DNA of 64,000 nucleotides, taken from assembly GCF_014204495.1 (NCBI RefSeq), contig NZ_JACHLN010000003.1, positions 682,001 through 746,000 on the forward strand, given 5' to 3'. The stretch comes from Sphingomonas kyeonggiensis. GTDB taxonomy: Bacteria; Pseudomonadota; Alphaproteobacteria; Sphingomonadales; Sphingomonadaceae. Below the pieces are notes generated by a model, which was not told where the DNA came from, did not search any database, and saw only the letters and a list, made by a program, of their open reading frames with translations. Below, piece by piece: positions 25,047-33,723 of the stretch (the stretch's first letter is position 1; each line of letters starts with the position of its first letter). Position numbers and translations under genes: made by a program.

Positions 25047-25603
25047 TGTCTGACAACCGCCAGTCCCTTTCCGATCTCGGCGCCATCGCCGCCGGTGAGC
25101 AGGCCGTGGCCGCCCAGGCCCAGACCGACTCGGACACCCGCGCCGATGCGTATCTCGCCGGCCAGCTCGACGAGCCGGTCAACACCGCCCCGCTGCGTGC
25201 GCAGGAACTCGACAAGTTCGGTCGCGCCTATGCGACCGGCCGTCGTAAGGACGCCGTTGCCCGCGTGTGGCTGAAGCCCGGCACCGGCAAGATCACGATC
25301 AACGGTCGTGACCAGGAAGTCTATTTCGCGCGTCCGACGCTGCGTCTCGTCATCAACCAGGTGTTCGGCATCACCGAGCGCGAAGGTCAGTATGACGTGA
25401 TCGCCACCGTCAAGGGCGGCGGTCTTTCGGGCCAGGCCGGCGCGGTGAAGCACGGCATCAGCCAGGCGCTCACCAAGTACGAGCCGATCCTGCGCACCCC
25501 GGTGAAGCGCGCTGGTTTCCTGACCCGCGACAGCCGTACGGTCGAGCGTAAGAAGTACGGCAAGGCGAAGGCCCGTCGTAGCTTCCAGTTCTCGAAGCGC
25601 TAA
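25046..25603 (+). CDS. rpsI: 30S ribosomal protein S9
   Basis: A 185-residue protein; the conserved S9 domain (YATGRRKDAVARVWLKPGTGKITINGR ... AVKHGISQALTKYEP ... ERKKYGKAKARRSFQFSKR) follows an alphaproteobacterial N-terminal extension of about 60 residues. The C-terminal SKR tail contacts P-site tRNA. The start codon overlaps the rplM stop (TAATG). A strong intrinsic terminator follows. Confidence 0.97.
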   Translation: MSDNRQSLSDLGAIAAGEQAVAAQAQTDSDTRADAYLAGQLDEPVNTAPLRAQELDKFGRAYATGRRKDAVARVWLKPGTGKITINGRDQEVYFARPTLRLVINQVFGITEREGQYDVIATVKGGGLSGQAGAVKHGISQALTKYEPILRTPVKRAGFLTRDSRTVERKKYGKAKARRSFQFSKR

Positions 25604-25630
25604 GCGCCTCGGCAACTGCCAACGAATTGG

Positions 25631-25663
25631 GGCGGTCCGGCAACGGGCCGCCTCTTTTCGTTT
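25631..25663 (+). terminator. Intrinsic terminator after rpsI
   Basis: Stem GGCGGTCCG / CGGGCCGCC (one T-G wobble) with a 4-nt loop, followed by TCTTTTCGTTT. It lies 28 bp after the rpsI stop and ends the ribosomal operon. Confidence 0.88.
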
Positions 25664-25689
25664 GGGGAATGCGCGGCTAGCCTTGGGCC

Positions 25690-26175
25690 ATGGCGCTCGA
25701 TCACCCCGACACGATCCGTATCCTCGCCTTTCTGGGCGAGATCGGCATTCCCGTGTCCCAGGGGACGATCGCAGGCGACAGCTTCCTGCCCGGCATCGAA
25801 GTGCGCGACGGCGGACTGCTGCTAGACCCCGAGCGCCCCTTCTATCCCGGCGACCTGCTCCATGAAGCGGGGCATATCGCCTGCACCGATCCCGCGGACC
25901 GCCCGACGCTGTGCGAAGTCCGTGACGATCCGGGCGAGGAAATGGCGGCGATCGCCTGGTCCTATGCCGCTGCCCGCGCGATCGGGATCGACACGCGCGC
26001 GCTGTTCCATGCCGACGGCTATCTCGGTGGTGGCGAGGCGCTTGCGATCGCCTTCGACAGCGGCAAGGGCCCCGGCCCGCCCATGCTCCAATTTTACGGC
26101 ATGGCCGCCGAGCCGCACCAGGCCGAGAAACTCGGCCTTCCGGTCTATCCACAAATGGCGAAATGGCTGCGCTAG
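25690..26175 (+). CDS. ImmA/IrrE-like HEXXH metalloprotein
   Basis: A 161-residue protein of unrecognised exact family. It contains DLLHEAGHIACTDP near residues 55-70, the HEXXH zinc motif in the setting typical of ImmA/IrrE peptidases, followed by EEMAAIAWSYAAARAIGI, where the glutamate (near residue 86) could be the third ligand. No DNA-binding domain is attached and no repressor gene lies next to it. Function unknown; a small metallopeptidase is the best guess. Its stop codon overlaps the convergent membrane-protein gene at 26172-26175. Confidence 0.7.
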   Translation: MALDHPDTIRILAFLGEIGIPVSQGTIAGDSFLPGIEVRDGGLLLDPERPFYPGDLLHEAGHIACTDPADRPTLCEVRDDPGEEMAAIAWSYAAARAIGIDTRALFHADGYLGGGEALAIAFDSGKGPGPPMLQFYGMAAEPHQAEKLGLPVYPQMAKWLR

Positions 26176-26591
26176 GGTTTGCGCATCAGGTCATAGAGCG
26201 CCAGCCGGAACACCAGCCCGCCGCCCGCACCGCTCGCTCCGACTATCAGTAGGAGCGCGATGCCTTCCCATGCCGATGCGGGCCCGATCCAGATGAGCAT
26301 CGGCACGACGCCGACCACGGCACCCGAGGCCATCGCGTTCCACCAATGCAGCCGATAGCGGCGCTCGAGCCACAGATAAGCCGGCAATCCCAGCACCAGC
26401 GCATGGCCGAAGGCGAATGGGAAGCCCAGCACCAGCGCATAGAACAGGATGGCCGGCGTGTCCGTGAATGCCGACAACGGCGCTTCGCGTGCGAACAGCA
26501 ACCAGAGGATTGCGCCGGCAAGAAGGGATGCCGCGATCGAGGCGACCAGGAACGCGCCCATCACCTTGCCGAAAGGCGCCGGTTCTCTCAT
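26172..26591 (-). CDS. Small membrane protein, first of two paralogues in the DUF4166 operon
   Basis: A 139-residue integral membrane protein with about four hydrophobic segments. The block FGHALVLGLPAYLWLERRYRLHWWNAMASGAVVGVVPML matches the sequence AGHVALLGLPLYALLSRRWRLRWW of the protein encoded at 28578-29054, so they are paralogues. The ATG at 26591 overlaps the stop of the saccharopine-dehydrogenase/DUF4166 gene by 4 nt (ATGA). Last gene of the operon. Function not known. Confidence 0.75.
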   Translation of the reverse strand: MREPAPFGKVMGAFLVASIAASLLAGAILWLLFAREAPLSAFTDTPAILFYALVLGFPFAFGHALVLGLPAYLWLERRYRLHWWNAMASGAVVGVVPMLIWIGPASAWEGIALLLIVGASGAGGGLVFRLALYDLMRKP

Positions 26592-28192
26592 GCCCGCTCC
26601 AGCCAGCCGGTATAGTGCACCACGTCGCCGATGATCGGCAGGCGCACCCGTACCTCGAAACGGAAGCGTCCATCCTCCTGCCATTCGCGCGCATCGATGC
26701 GCGGCCCCAACCGGCGCGGCATCGGCACGCCGAAGGCGGTCCAGCCGCGCAGCACCATCTTCAGCCCCTGCCCATCCGAAGGCAGGTCGAAGGCGAAGCG
26801 CAGCGGCCCGAACCGCTCGGCGACACCCTGCCCCGCCTGGCTGAGTTCGCTGGAGAAGGCATGGCCGCCAAAGTCGCGCGTCCAGCGTTCCTTGCCATGT
26901 TCCGCCGAGAAAGCGACGCGGAGTGGCCAGCTGCCCTCGGGCGGAAAGCCCATCACGCGCCCCACCAGCCAGGCCAGCCCCCTGCCCCGACGCACCTCGC
27001 CTTTCCCCGACGCCCCGGCATCGCCGATAAAGTCGTGCATCCCACGCACCGCCTCCGGCAGCTTGCCAAAGCGCGAGCCCATCGCCCGGACATAGAGCGG
27101 ATCGACCGCACGCTCGACCACTTCGGTCCGGATCGCGAGCCTGGCGAACAGCGGCTCGAACCGATCGAGCGTCAACAGCCCGCTCGCGTCGCGCGCGCCC
27201 GGCGGCACCTTTCCGGAGAGGATATCCTCTGCAAGCAGCTCCGCCGCCAGCGTCGGAATCTCGGGCCCGTCGCCCCGCTCGGCAATCAGCGTCCAGCGCC
27301 GCGCGATGCCCGATCCGGTCAGCGTCACGGTCATCGCCGAACGGTCGCTGCCACCCCGCCCGGTGAGCGTCTGGAGCTTATGCATCCAGCGCGCCGTCCC
27401 ACCGAGCGAGCCGATCCAGCCCCAACGCACCGGCCAGCTCATCAGCCATAGTCCGAGCATGTGGAAACCGAACTCGGTACCGGCGTGGAAGGTCACCGCC
27501 GGGCGGCCGGGCAGCGCATCGGGCATCAGCGACAGATCGGGCACCTCGGCAAGCGCAACCCAGCGATGGAGCGGCGCCATCCCGTCCACCATGAACCGCA
27601 CGCGCCAGAGCGCCTGCCAGCCGGTCGCCCCGATCCAGCGGCGCCCGCGCCATAGCCGCACCGGCCTGCCGACATAGGACAGGATCGCCGCCGCGACCGC
27701 CGGACCTGCCACCGCCCGGTTCGATGCGCTCAGCGCGATATCGACCCGCTCCACCTGGTCCAGCCCCTCCGCCAGCTTCCGCACCACCGCGCCCGACAGC
27801 GCCGGCAGGCTCGAGGCTCCGCTGATGATCGGCACCGCAACCGCTGCACCCTTGTCGAGCGCGCCGACCCCGGTGACGAAATCGCGCGCATCGGCCAGGT
27901 CGAGATAGGGGATGCGCATCGCGATGCAGGCCTCGGGCACCGTGGTGCCGCTACCCTGGAAAGGCCCGGCCGCGTCGATCACAAGGTCCGGCCGCTCGCG
28001 AGCCAGCACCATGCCGATGCCGTTGGTCCGGTCCGCCACCACCGGCTCCGCGCCCGCCAGCCCGGTGCAGAAAGCCGAGGCGCGCTCGAAGCTTCGCCCC
28101 GCCACCAGCACCGCGTGCCCGGCGCCCAGCAACCGCCGGCTCAGCCGCGCACCAAAGCCGCCATAGCCGCCGATGACGAGGATGCGGCTCAC
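26588..28192 (-). CDS. Saccharopine dehydrogenase-like NAD(P)-binding protein fused to DUF4166
   Basis: A 534-residue fusion. N-terminus: Rossmann motif ILVIGGYGGFGARLSRRLL and AAGPFQGSG near 75, as in saccharopine-dehydrogenase NADP-binding proteins (the group includes trans-acting enoyl reductases). C-terminal about 190 residues (from WLVGRVMGFPPEG to HYTGWLERA) form a DUF4166 domain, related to the free-standing one at 29059-29745. The GTG start at 28192 overlaps the DCC gene stop (GTGA). Cofactor and substrate are unknown; a lipid-modifying role is conceivable from the family but not shown. Confidence 0.8.
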   Translation of the reverse strand: MSRILVIGGYGGFGARLSRRLLGAGHAVLVAGRSFERASAFCTGLAGAEPVVADRTNGIGMVLARERPDLVIDAAGPFQGSGTTVPEACIAMRIPYLDLADARDFVTGVGALDKGAAVAVPIISGASSLPALSGAVVRKLAEGLDQVERVDIALSASNRAVAGPAVAAAILSYVGRPVRLWRGRRWIGATGWQALWRVRFMVDGMAPLHRWVALAEVPDLSLMPDALPGRPAVTFHAGTEFGFHMLGLWLMSWPVRWGWIGSLGGTARWMHKLQTLTGRGGSDRSAMTVTLTGSGIARRWTLIAERGDGPEIPTLAAELLAEDILSGKVPPGARDASGLLTLDRFEPLFARLAIRTEVVERAVDPLYVRAMGSRFGKLPEAVRGMHDFIGDAGASGKGEVRRGRGLAWLVGRVMGFPPEGSWPLRVAFSAEHGKERWTRDFGGHAFSSELSQAGQGVAERFGPLRFAFDLPSDGQGLKMVLRGWTAFGVPMPRRLGPRIDAREWQEDGRFRFEVRVRLPIIGDVVHYTGWLERA

Positions 28193-28581
28193 AGGATGCG
28201 CGCCCTTTGCTCGGGGCTGGGCACCCAGCAGGCATCATGCTTGCCAAACAGCCGGTAGCGGTTGCGCGCGATCCGGCGATAGGCGGCGTCGCGCCAGCCG
28301 CGCGGGATCACCCGCATCACGCCGAGCGCCCGCCACGGCCAGCCCAGCGCTTCGGCGATCGCCAGCACGCCGTCGCTGTCCCGCCGGGCACGGTCACCGT
28401 CGATCACCAGCATCGTATCCGGATCGTCGGGATCGACACCGAAGCGCTTGCACAGCGCCTGCCCCGTCTCGCTCTGCACCGAGGCGAGCCGGAAATGCCC
28501 GCACCGGTCATGCCGCAGCACGAAGCGCGCATTCGCCGTGCACAATATGCAGACGCCGTCGAACAGGATGATCGGGTTCAT
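28189..28581 (-). CDS. DCC family (DUF393) thiol-disulfide oxidoreductase-like protein
   Basis: A 130-residue protein. The signature DGVCILCTANARFVLRHD gives the DxxCxxC motif near residues 8-13, and the C-terminal RIARNRYRLFGKHDACWVP ends with a conserved Cys. The family (DUF393/DCC, thioredoxin-like) often accompanies vitamin-K-type or lipid enzymes. ATG 28581 chosen by homology; it overlaps the stop of the upstream membrane gene by 4 nt (ATGA). Confidence 0.85.
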   Translation of the reverse strand: MNPIILFDGVCILCTANARFVLRHDRCGHFRLASVQSETGQALCKRFGVDPDDPDTMLVIDGDRARRDSDGVLAIAEALGWPWRALGVMRVIPRGWRDAAYRRIARNRYRLFGKHDACWVPSPEQRARIL

Positions 28582-29054
28582 TCGGGTGCTTCCCGCCGCC
28601 AGCTCAGCGCCGCCCAGAATGCCAGCCCCGCCAGCGCCCCGATCAGGCCCAGCCAAGCACTCACCTCGAACAGCCGGTACCAACCCGCCGCAGTGTAGCG
28701 TCCATGCTCGGACAGCACGGTGTCGCCGATCTGCGAATATTCGCCCGGATTGTTGAGCAGTACCAGATAGGGAAGCCCGCCGACCAGGAAGCCGCCGATC
28801 GCGGCGCTCCACCAGCGCAACCGCCAGCGCCGGCTGAGCAGGGCGTAGAGGGGCAGGCCCAGCAGCGCCACATGCCCCGCGGCCAGGATCGCCCCGACGA
28901 TGAAAGACGCCACCACCATGAACCAGGCCTGCTCGAGGGCACCCTCCATCACGCCGGTCACGATGAAATAGGCTGGAAACGCGCTCGCCCCGACAAGAAC
29001 CGCGGACATGATGGCGGCCAGCAGGCGTCGTCCGGAAGGCTGGTCCTGGTTCAT
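28578..29054 (-). CDS. Small membrane protein, second paralogue in the DUF4166 operon
   Basis: A 158-residue membrane protein with about five hydrophobic segments; paralogous to the 26172-26591 product over the GLPLYALLSRRWRLRWW region. ATG 29054 (MNQDQPSG) chosen to follow the DUF4166 gene by 4 bp. Function unknown. Two copies flanking DCC and SDH-DUF4166 suggest they act as a pair or heteromer in the same membrane complex. Confidence 0.75.
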   Translation of the reverse strand: MNQDQPSGRRLLAAIMSAVLVGASAFPAYFIVTGVMEGALEQAWFMVVASFIVGAILAAGHVALLGLPLYALLSRRWRLRWWSAAIGGFLVGGLPYLVLLNNPGEYSQIGDTVLSEHGRYTAAGWYRLFEVSAWLGLIGALAGLAFWAALSWRREAPE

Positions 29055-29058
29055 CGCC

Positions 29059-29745
29059 TCACTCCGCCGGATCCGCGAACATGCAGAGCTGGTGGACCAG
29101 CTCGCCGAGCAGCGGGTGCACCAGGTCGAGGCTGAACACGAAGCGGCCATCGCCGATGTCGATATGCCCCACCGTCAGCTTCCCCGGCATCGCCCAGCCG
29201 GGCAGCTTCACCCGCAGCCCGCCCAGCTTCAGGAAATAGTGATCGCTGACAAACAGCAGCGCCCCGCCATCTTCCTCCAGCCGCAGCGCGATTCCTACAC
29301 CAAGCCCCAGATATTCCTCGATTCCCGTCGGCCCGGCAAAGCGCTTGGCGCTGTGGATAACCTGTGGAAAACCCTGTGCACGACCATATTGCCGCGTCCA
29401 GTATTGCCCCTGCCCGTCGCCATCCGCCGTCACGCTGACGCTGGCCGACACGCCGATGTCCATGCCCAGCGGCAGCGGTGCGCCGATCGCGCGGGCAAGC
29501 TGCGCCAGCAGCCACCCCACCCGGCTCATCCGGCATTCGGCGACTTCGCCCAGATAGGAGACACAGGCGCCGGCCCTGATCTTGCGCAGGAAGCGGCGGC
29601 GCGTTGCCGGCGGCAGGAACAGCCAGCGCTCGCCGAGCAGCCGCGCGAACGGGCTCTCGGCATCGTCCCAGCGCGGCGCGGCAACGCGGTGCCAATCGGC
29701 ATAGCGGGCCAGCGAACCCGGCGCATATCCGATTGCCGCACCCAT
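29059..29745 (-). CDS. DUF4166 domain protein
   Basis: A 228-residue cytosolic protein. The domain occupies most of its length: RFLRKIRAGACVSYLGEVAECRM, QYWTRQYGRAQGFPQVIHSAKRF, GIALRLEEDGGALLF and FVFSLDLVHPLLGELVHQLCMF. The C-terminal part aligns with the DUF4166 half of the fusion at 26588. ATG 29745 has an AAAGGAG site 8 nt upstream. The function of DUF4166 is unknown. Start of the overlapping operon after the GbsR-like regulator. Confidence 0.8.
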   Translation of the reverse strand: MGAAIGYAPGSLARYADWHRVAAPRWDDAESPFARLLGERWLFLPPATRRRFLRKIRAGACVSYLGEVAECRMSRVGWLLAQLARAIGAPLPLGMDIGVSASVSVTADGDGQGQYWTRQYGRAQGFPQVIHSAKRFAGPTGIEEYLGLGVGIALRLEEDGGALLFVSDHYFLKLGGLRVKLPGWAMPGKLTVGHIDIGDGRFVFSLDLVHPLLGELVHQLCMFADPAE

Positions 29746-29762
29746 CGTACCGCTCCTTTCGC

Positions 29763-30323
29763 TTACTCGCTCTTGCCCTTGGGCAGGAAGGCCAGGATCT
29801 TCTTGCCCAGCCGGATCAGCGTCATCAGCCGCCCCGGCGGCACGCTCATCATCTGCTGGTACCAATCGTCGATCGTGACGACGAAGTCCTGCATCGCCAC
29901 GATCCGGCTACGCGCCGTGTCGGAGATCGCGGCGTCGCGCTTCGCTTCCTCGGTGCAGACGCGCAGCGCCGCCACCGCCGGATCGATCTCGCGCTCCTTG
30001 CGGCCCTGGGCGATGCGCGTCAGCATCTGCATCAGGTCGACCTCGGCCTCATAGTGATCGCGCCGGTCGCCCATCACCGGCACGCGGCGGATCAGCTTCC
30101 AGCCCAGCAGTTCCTTCAGGCTGTTCGACGTGTTGCTCCGCGCGATGCGCAGCGTGTCGCTGATCTCCTCGGCGTTCAGCGGCCGGTCGGAGAGGTAGAG
30201 CAAAGCATGGATCTGGGCGACCGAGCGGTTCACCCCCCATTGCCCGCCCATCTCGCCCCAGTGCAGCACGAACTGCTGCACCGCGATCGGCAACTGAACA
30301 GCGCTGTCCGTAATTTCTGTCAT
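29763..30323 (-). CDS. GbsR/MarR-type transcriptional regulator
   Basis: A 186-residue winged-helix protein of the GbsR-like MarR group: YLSDRPLNAEEISDTLRIARSNTSNSLKELLGWKLIRRVPVMGDRRDHYE (about residues 45-95). Long C-terminal helices (EAKRDAAISDTARSRI) probably mediate dimerisation. It is the promoter-proximal gene of the DUF4166 operon, with 17 bp to the next gene. ATG 30323 is chosen because a near-consensus promoter ends 7 nt before it, implying a leaderless message. Confidence 0.85.
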   Translation of the reverse strand: MTEITDSAVQLPIAVQQFVLHWGEMGGQWGVNRSVAQIHALLYLSDRPLNAEEISDTLRIARSNTSNSLKELLGWKLIRRVPVMGDRRDHYEAEVDLMQMLTRIAQGRKEREIDPAVAALRVCTEEAKRDAAISDTARSRIVAMQDFVVTIDDWYQQMMSVPPGRLMTLIRLGKKILAFLPKGKSE

Positions 30324-30332
30324 AACAGAAAT
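30313..30332. promoter_or_regulatory. Perfect palindrome over the gbsR-like start: likely autoregulatory operator
   Basis: ATTTCTGT-CATA-ACAGAAAT: 8-bp perfect arms around 4 nt. It covers the -10 box, the inferred transcription start and the ATG (30321-30323). A bound regulator would block transcription, which fits autorepression of the DUF4166 operon. Confidence 0.75.
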
Positions 30333-30358
30333 ATGAGACGGAATTGCACGGGAGTCAA
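30330..30358 (-). promoter_or_regulatory. Sigma-70 promoter of the gbsR/DUF4166 operon (leaderless)
   Basis: On the minus strand TTGACT (30358-30353), 17-nt spacer, CATATT (30335-30330). The A of the ATG is the seventh base after the -10 box, which is the expected start site, and no ribosome-binding site precedes it. This suggests a leaderless mRNA. Confidence 0.7.
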
Positions 30359-30571
30359 TCGCCTTCGCGATCCATCGCGCCCCAGCCTCGCTTCGCCGCC
30401 ATGAACGCCGTTGCGGCAGCGCAACTAGCGGCCTGGGCTGCGGCGTTTGCGCGCGGCGCAATCGCAATGAAGATTTCCTTAGGTATTTCTGCAGGTTGTT
30501 CGGATTCCTCCTCTAAATTATTCATGGAAGTGCAGGTTGCGGCGGTTCCGCGGCCTCGGGGGAAATTCGGG

Positions 30572-32266
30572 GTGTTCCAAAATCACAGGACGGCCGTGCT
30601 TGGCGCGGCGCTTGGTCTGCTTGTGCTCGGCGGCTGCGATGGCGGCGGCGGGGGTGGTTCGTCGTCGAGCGGCAGCGCCGGCGGCGTGGTCACCACGCCC
30701 AGCCCGACGCCGGCGCCGGTGGTGTTCACCGATGGCGATGCCGCGCGCCTCGCCCGGCAGGCGAGCTTCGGCCCGACCACCGATCTGGTCGCCCGCATCA
30801 AGTCGCTCGGCGCCACCGCCTGGGTCGACGAGCAGCTTGCCGCCGCGTCGAGCAGCTATGCCGATCTCACCACCGAAGTGCGCCGCGATTTCTGCGTGAG
30901 CACCGATACGGTGTGCAACCGCGCCCATTTCAGCCGCACGCCGGTGGCGATGCGCTTCTTCGCCAATGCCGTCGCCGGATCGGACCAGCTGCGCCAGCGC
31001 ACCGCCTTCGCGCTCGGCCAGATGATCGTCGCTTCGGAAGCGGAGGTGAACTCCACCGCCGGCATCGCGACCTTCAACCAGATCTTCCCCGCCAACGCCT
31101 TCGGCAACTACCGCGACATCCTCGCCCAGGTGACGATGAGCGGCTATATGGGCGACTATCTCGACATGGCGGACAGCAACAAGTCCGGCCCGTCGGAGAA
31201 TTACGCCCGCGAGCTGCTCCAGCTCTTCTCGATGGGCCCGGACGCGCTCAACATGGACGGCAGCCTGAAGCGCGACAGCGCCGGCGGTGCTATTCCCAAC
31301 TACACCACCGACGACATCAAGGGCGTCGCCAAGGCGCTAACCGGCTGGACCTATGCCCGGGTCGGCGGCGCCGCGATCACCGATGGCAATGCCCGCGACT
31401 ATTCCAAGCCGATGATCCAGGTGGCGGCGCGCTACGACACCACCCAGAAGAGCTTCCTCGGCACCAGCGTCGCCGCCGGCGCTGCCCAGGACGCCAGCGT
31501 CGCCGCCGTAGTGGACGCGGCCTTCAACAACCCGTCGACCGCGCCCTTCGTCGCGCGCCACATGATCGTCCACCTGGTCACCGCCAATCCCAGCCCGGCC
31601 TATATCGGCCGCGTCGCCCAGGTGTTCGCCGACAATGGCAAGGGCGTGCGCGGCGACATGAAGGCCGTGGTCCGCGCGATCCTGCTCGACAGCGAGGCGC
31701 GCTCGGCGCCCGGCGCGACCAGCGGCAAGCTCAAGGAGCCGGTCCTGCTGATGACCGCGCTCGCCCGCGCGATCGGCTTCGCGACCGACGGCTATGTCTT
31801 CACCACGCGCGACACCAGCCTCGGCCAGCCGGTCTTCCGGGCGCCCTCGGTGTTCAACTTCTATCCGGACGATTTCCCGCTGCCCGGCTCGGCCACGCTG
31901 AAGAGCCCGGCCTCGAAGTTGCTCAACACCTCGAACGTGCTGCGCTGGCACAATTTCGTCTATGACTGGACGGTCTCGGGCGATGCCAGCCGCAGCGAAT
32001 ATGCGCTCGATTCGGGCCTGCCCATGTCCTCGCTCACTCAGCCGCTCTGGACGAGCTGGGAAGCGTATGGCGTCGACCTCGACGCGATGGTGGCGCGGAT
32101 CGACCTGACGATGTTCGCCAACACGCTCAGCCAGGCGCAGAAGGATGCGCTCAAGGCAGCCGCCACCCCCATCACCAATACCGATGTCGCCATCCAGGCG
32201 CGCCGCCGCGCCCAGATGATGCTCTACGTCGCGGCCTCGAGCCCGATGTTCCTGGTCGATCGCTGA
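30572..32266 (+). CDS. DUF1800 domain-containing lipoprotein
   Basis: A 564-residue exported protein. A GTG start at 30572 gives a lipoprotein signal ending LLVLGGC, followed by a Gly/Ser-rich linker, and is preceded by GGGGGA 8 nt upstream; an ATG at 30524 lacks a ribosome-binding site. The DUF1800 domain spans the rest, with DAARLARQASFGPT, RELLQLFSMGPDALN and PPSVFNFYPDD-like APSVFNFYPDD blocks. DUF1800 proteins almost always travel with DUF1501 proteins, here 11 bp downstream; the pair is exported and its biochemical role is unknown. Confidence 0.85.
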   Translation: MFQNHRTAVLGAALGLLVLGGCDGGGGGGSSSSGSAGGVVTTPSPTPAPVVFTDGDAARLARQASFGPTTDLVARIKSLGATAWVDEQLAAASSSYADLTTEVRRDFCVSTDTVCNRAHFSRTPVAMRFFANAVAGSDQLRQRTAFALGQMIVASEAEVNSTAGIATFNQIFPANAFGNYRDILAQVTMSGYMGDYLDMADSNKSGPSENYARELLQLFSMGPDALNMDGSLKRDSAGGAIPNYTTDDIKGVAKALTGWTYARVGGAAITDGNARDYSKPMIQVAARYDTTQKSFLGTSVAAGAAQDASVAAVVDAAFNNPSTAPFVARHMIVHLVTANPSPAYIGRVAQVFADNGKGVRGDMKAVVRAILLDSEARSAPGATSGKLKEPVLLMTALARAIGFATDGYVFTTRDTSLGQPVFRAPSVFNFYPDDFPLPGSATLKSPASKLLNTSNVLRWHNFVYDWTVSGDASRSEYALDSGLPMSSLTQPLWTSWEAYGVDLDAMVARIDLTMFANTLSQAQKDALKAAATPITNTDVAIQARRRAQMMLYVAASSPMFLVDR

Positions 32267-32277
32267 GGAGCCGGACC

Positions 32278-33657
32278 ATGACGTTTTCCCGACGCGATTT
32301 CATGAAGGTCACCGCCGGAGCCGGCGCGCTTGCCGCGATCGGCCAGCTCGGCCGCACCACCGCGATGGCCGCCCCGAACGGCAGCTACCGCGCGATGGTC
32401 GGCGTGTTCCTGTTCGGCGGCAATGACAGCTGGAACATGGTGATCCCCACCGATGCCCGGCACGCCGCCTATCTCGCCGCGCGCGGCAGCGTCGGCATCG
32501 CCGCCAGCCGCCTCACCGCGCTCACCGGCACCGCCTATGCGCTGCATCCGGCGATGGCCGCGCTCCGCCCGATCTGGGACGAGGGCAGCCTGGGCCTGGT
32601 GCTCAACGCCGGCACGCTCTACGCGCCGCTGACCAAGGCGACCTACCAATCGCGGGCCGATCTCCGCCCGACCAACCTGCTCAGCCATTCGGACGAGCAG
32701 GCGCACTGGCAGGGCCTGCGCGCCCGCGATTTCGCGACCGACGGCTTCATGGGCCGCCTCACCGACAAGATGGGTGCGAGCAGCGTCCCCTCGATGATCT
32801 CGATCGCCGGCTCGCAGCTCGCGGTGATCGGCAAGACCAGCTCGGCGCTCGTCCTGCCCTCCACCGGCACGCTGTCACGCTCGGGCTATTCGACCGCGTC
32901 GAACGCCGCAAACACCGCCAAGAACAACGCGCTCGGCACCTTCTCCTCGGCCACGGGCCTTGGCGACCTGACCGAAGCCACCGCGCGCGACGTCAATGGC
33001 AGCTATGCCCAGGCGACCACCGCCAACACCATCATCTCGGCGACCAGTTCGCTCGACGGCTATTTCGTCAACCCGACCACCGGGGCCGCGCTGACCAGCG
33101 ACGTCGCCCGCCAGCTGATGCGCGTCGCCCGGATGATCGATGCGCGCGGCTCGCTCGGCCATGGCCGCCAGACCTTCTTCGTCAGCCAGGGCGGATACGA
33201 CAATCATTCCGGCCAGGTGAATGGCGGCACCAACGACACCGGCACCCATGCCAACCTGCTCGGCGACCTTGCGATGGCGCTGGCCGGCTTCCACCGCGCG
33301 ATGCAGTCGATCGGCATGGCCGAGAACGTCACGGCGTTCACGATGAGCGACTTCGGCCGCACCTATCGCGGCAATGCCCAGAACGGCACCGACCATGCCT
33401 GGGGCGGCAACCATCTGGTGGTCGGCGGCAATGTCGCCCCTGGCGGCATCTTCGGTGCCTATCCGGATCCGGTGCTCGGCGGCGCGACCGACGTCAGCAG
33501 CGAGGGCCGCTTCGTCCCCGCCGTCTCGCAGGAGGAATATATCGGCGCGATCGCCCGCTGGCATGGCGTCAGCGATGCGGACATGCCCTATGTCTTCCCC
33601 AACTGGTCGACCTGGAGCACGGGCGGGCGCGGACCGTTACAGTTGTTCCGCGCTTAA
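32278..33657 (+). CDS. DUF1501 domain-containing protein, Tat-exported
   Basis: A 459-residue protein with a twin-arginine leader (MTFSRRDFMKVTAGAGALAA). The DUF1501 fold is related to the alkaline phosphatase/sulfatase superfamily: VGVFLFGGNDSWNMVIP near residue 45, FMGRLTDKMGASSVPSMIS, HGRQTFFVSQGGYDNHSGQV and FTMSDFGRTYRGNAQNGTDHAWGGNHLVVGG carry the conserved Asp/His metal-site positions. It lies 11 bp after the DUF1800 gene with GAGGAGCCGGACC as ribosome-binding region. Confidence 0.88.
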   Translation: MTFSRRDFMKVTAGAGALAAIGQLGRTTAMAAPNGSYRAMVGVFLFGGNDSWNMVIPTDARHAAYLAARGSVGIAASRLTALTGTAYALHPAMAALRPIWDEGSLGLVLNAGTLYAPLTKATYQSRADLRPTNLLSHSDEQAHWQGLRARDFATDGFMGRLTDKMGASSVPSMISIAGSQLAVIGKTSSALVLPSTGTLSRSGYSTASNAANTAKNNALGTFSSATGLGDLTEATARDVNGSYAQATTANTIISATSSLDGYFVNPTTGAALTSDVARQLMRVARMIDARGSLGHGRQTFFVSQGGYDNHSGQVNGGTNDTGTHANLLGDLAMALAGFHRAMQSIGMAENVTAFTMSDFGRTYRGNAQNGTDHAWGGNHLVVGGNVAPGGIFGAYPDPVLGGATDVSSEGRFVPAVSQEEYIGAIARWHGVSDADMPYVFPNWSTWSTGGRGPLQLFRA

Positions 33658-33723
33658 CTGCGTATCCGGATTGCGCTATCGTTGCGCCCGGGTAATGGGG
33701 CGCGCCTTTCGGGGAGGCGAATG

